A stretch of 64,000 bases of DNA from Candidatus Zhuqueibacterota bacterium (GTDB taxonomy: Bacteria; Zhuqueibacterota; Zhuqueibacteria; Zhuqueibacterales; Zhuqueibacteraceae): contig JAKEEU010000194.1 of NCBI GenBank assembly GCA_022616415.1, positions 1 to 64,000 of the forward strand, in the 5' to 3' direction. Shown piece after piece: positions 63,401-64,000 of this stretch. A program made the translations under genes and the position numbers. Positions within the stretch are counted from its first letter, which is position 1. Every line of letters begins with the position of its first letter. The notes beneath the pieces were generated by a model. The model saw only the letters and a program-made list of their open reading frames with translations, did no database searches and had not been told where the DNA came from.

Positions 63401-64000
63401 ATGACAAAATCCCAATTCATTGTCTTTCTCCTGCAAAGTTTGATTTTCGCTGTGCCGCTCTTTGCTCAATCCGCTCCCCCAAAAGGAGACGCAACGCTCG
63501 AGCACGCCCGCAAAATTCTCAAATCCACGCCGCTCATCGACGGGCATAACGATCTGCCGTGGGAGATTCGAAGGAATGCGCAGGCGCCGCACGATGTAGA
63601 GGCCTACGATCTTCGCAAGCGGACGCCGGGACATACCGATCTCGCGCGGCTAAAAGAGGGGCTCGTTGGCGCGCAATTTTGGTCGGTGTATATTCCAGGC
63701 GAGATCAAAGCCGAAGGTTTTGCCAAAGTTCAATTGGAACAGATCGACATCGCCCGCCGCGTGATCGAGCGCTATCCGGAAAGTTTGGCTTTGGCGCTTA
63801 CCGCGGCTGATATTGAAGCGATTTTCAAAACGGGCCGCATCGCCTCGCTGCTCGGCATGGAAGGCGGCCACGCCATCGAAAATTCTCTTGGCGCGCTGCG
63901 CGCCTTTTATGCGCTCGGGGCTCGCTACATGACGCTCACCCATAATGTCACTTTGGACTGGGCCGACGCCGCGGCAGACGCGCCCAAGCACAACGGCCTT
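63401..64000 (+). CDS. Membrane dipeptidase (peptidase M19), truncated by window end
   Basis: STPLIDGHNDLPWEIR; LLGMEGGHAIENSLGALR; signal peptide. Confidence 0.9.
   Translation, partial: MTKSQFIVFLLQSLIFAVPLFAQSAPPKGDATLEHARKILKSTPLIDGHNDLPWEIRRNAQAPHDVEAYDLRKRTPGHTDLARLKEGLVGAQFWSVYIPGEIKAEGFAKVQLEQIDIARRVIERYPESLALALTAADIEAIFKTGRIASLLGMEGGHAIENSLGALRAFYALGARYMTLTHNVTLDWADAAADAPKHNGL

Overview
64 kb window from a GC-moderate bacterial chromosome. FCB-like features (kelch protein with an FlgD/T9SS-like C-terminal segment, M14/M19 peptidases, GH3/beta-lactamase fusion) suggest the lineage, but taxonomy is inference. No rRNA, tRNA, CRISPR array or transposase was recognised by eye. Main content: (1) A minus-strand gene train (about 1.65-15.5 kb) with tight or overlapping junctions. 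It encodes a TAT-signal metallophosphoesterase, an active-looking caspase-TIR protein, two secreted/membrane proteins of unknown function, a secreted trypsin-like protease, a lipoprotein beta-propeller, a secreted protein with an apparently dead caspase/C13-like domain, and a TIR-nSTAND-TM-14xWD40 protein. This is the best candidate for an undescribed signalling/conflict system. (2) A minus-strand efflux/envelope-stress region (15.9-29.8 kb): ECF sigma, anti-sigma, RseB-like protein, MacA-like adaptor, MacB-like permease without ATPase, RND adaptor and two RND pumps, with a paired TGACCGGTCA operator. (3) A sigma54-activator plus Rsb-type partner-switching operon (39.7-43.7 kb). (4) A subtilase followed by a stand-alone propeptide-like protein. 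(5) Small toxin-antitoxin-like pairs: MNT-HEPN (damaged), PIN/UPF0175, and a RelE/BECR-like + DUF2283 pair. (6) A 1495-aa propeller hybrid histidine kinase with a nucleotide-cyclase output and an in-frame palindromic element in a linker. (7) Several families of dispersed palindromic repeats, two of which alter protein termini. All family calls come from reading translated motifs; no database search was run.
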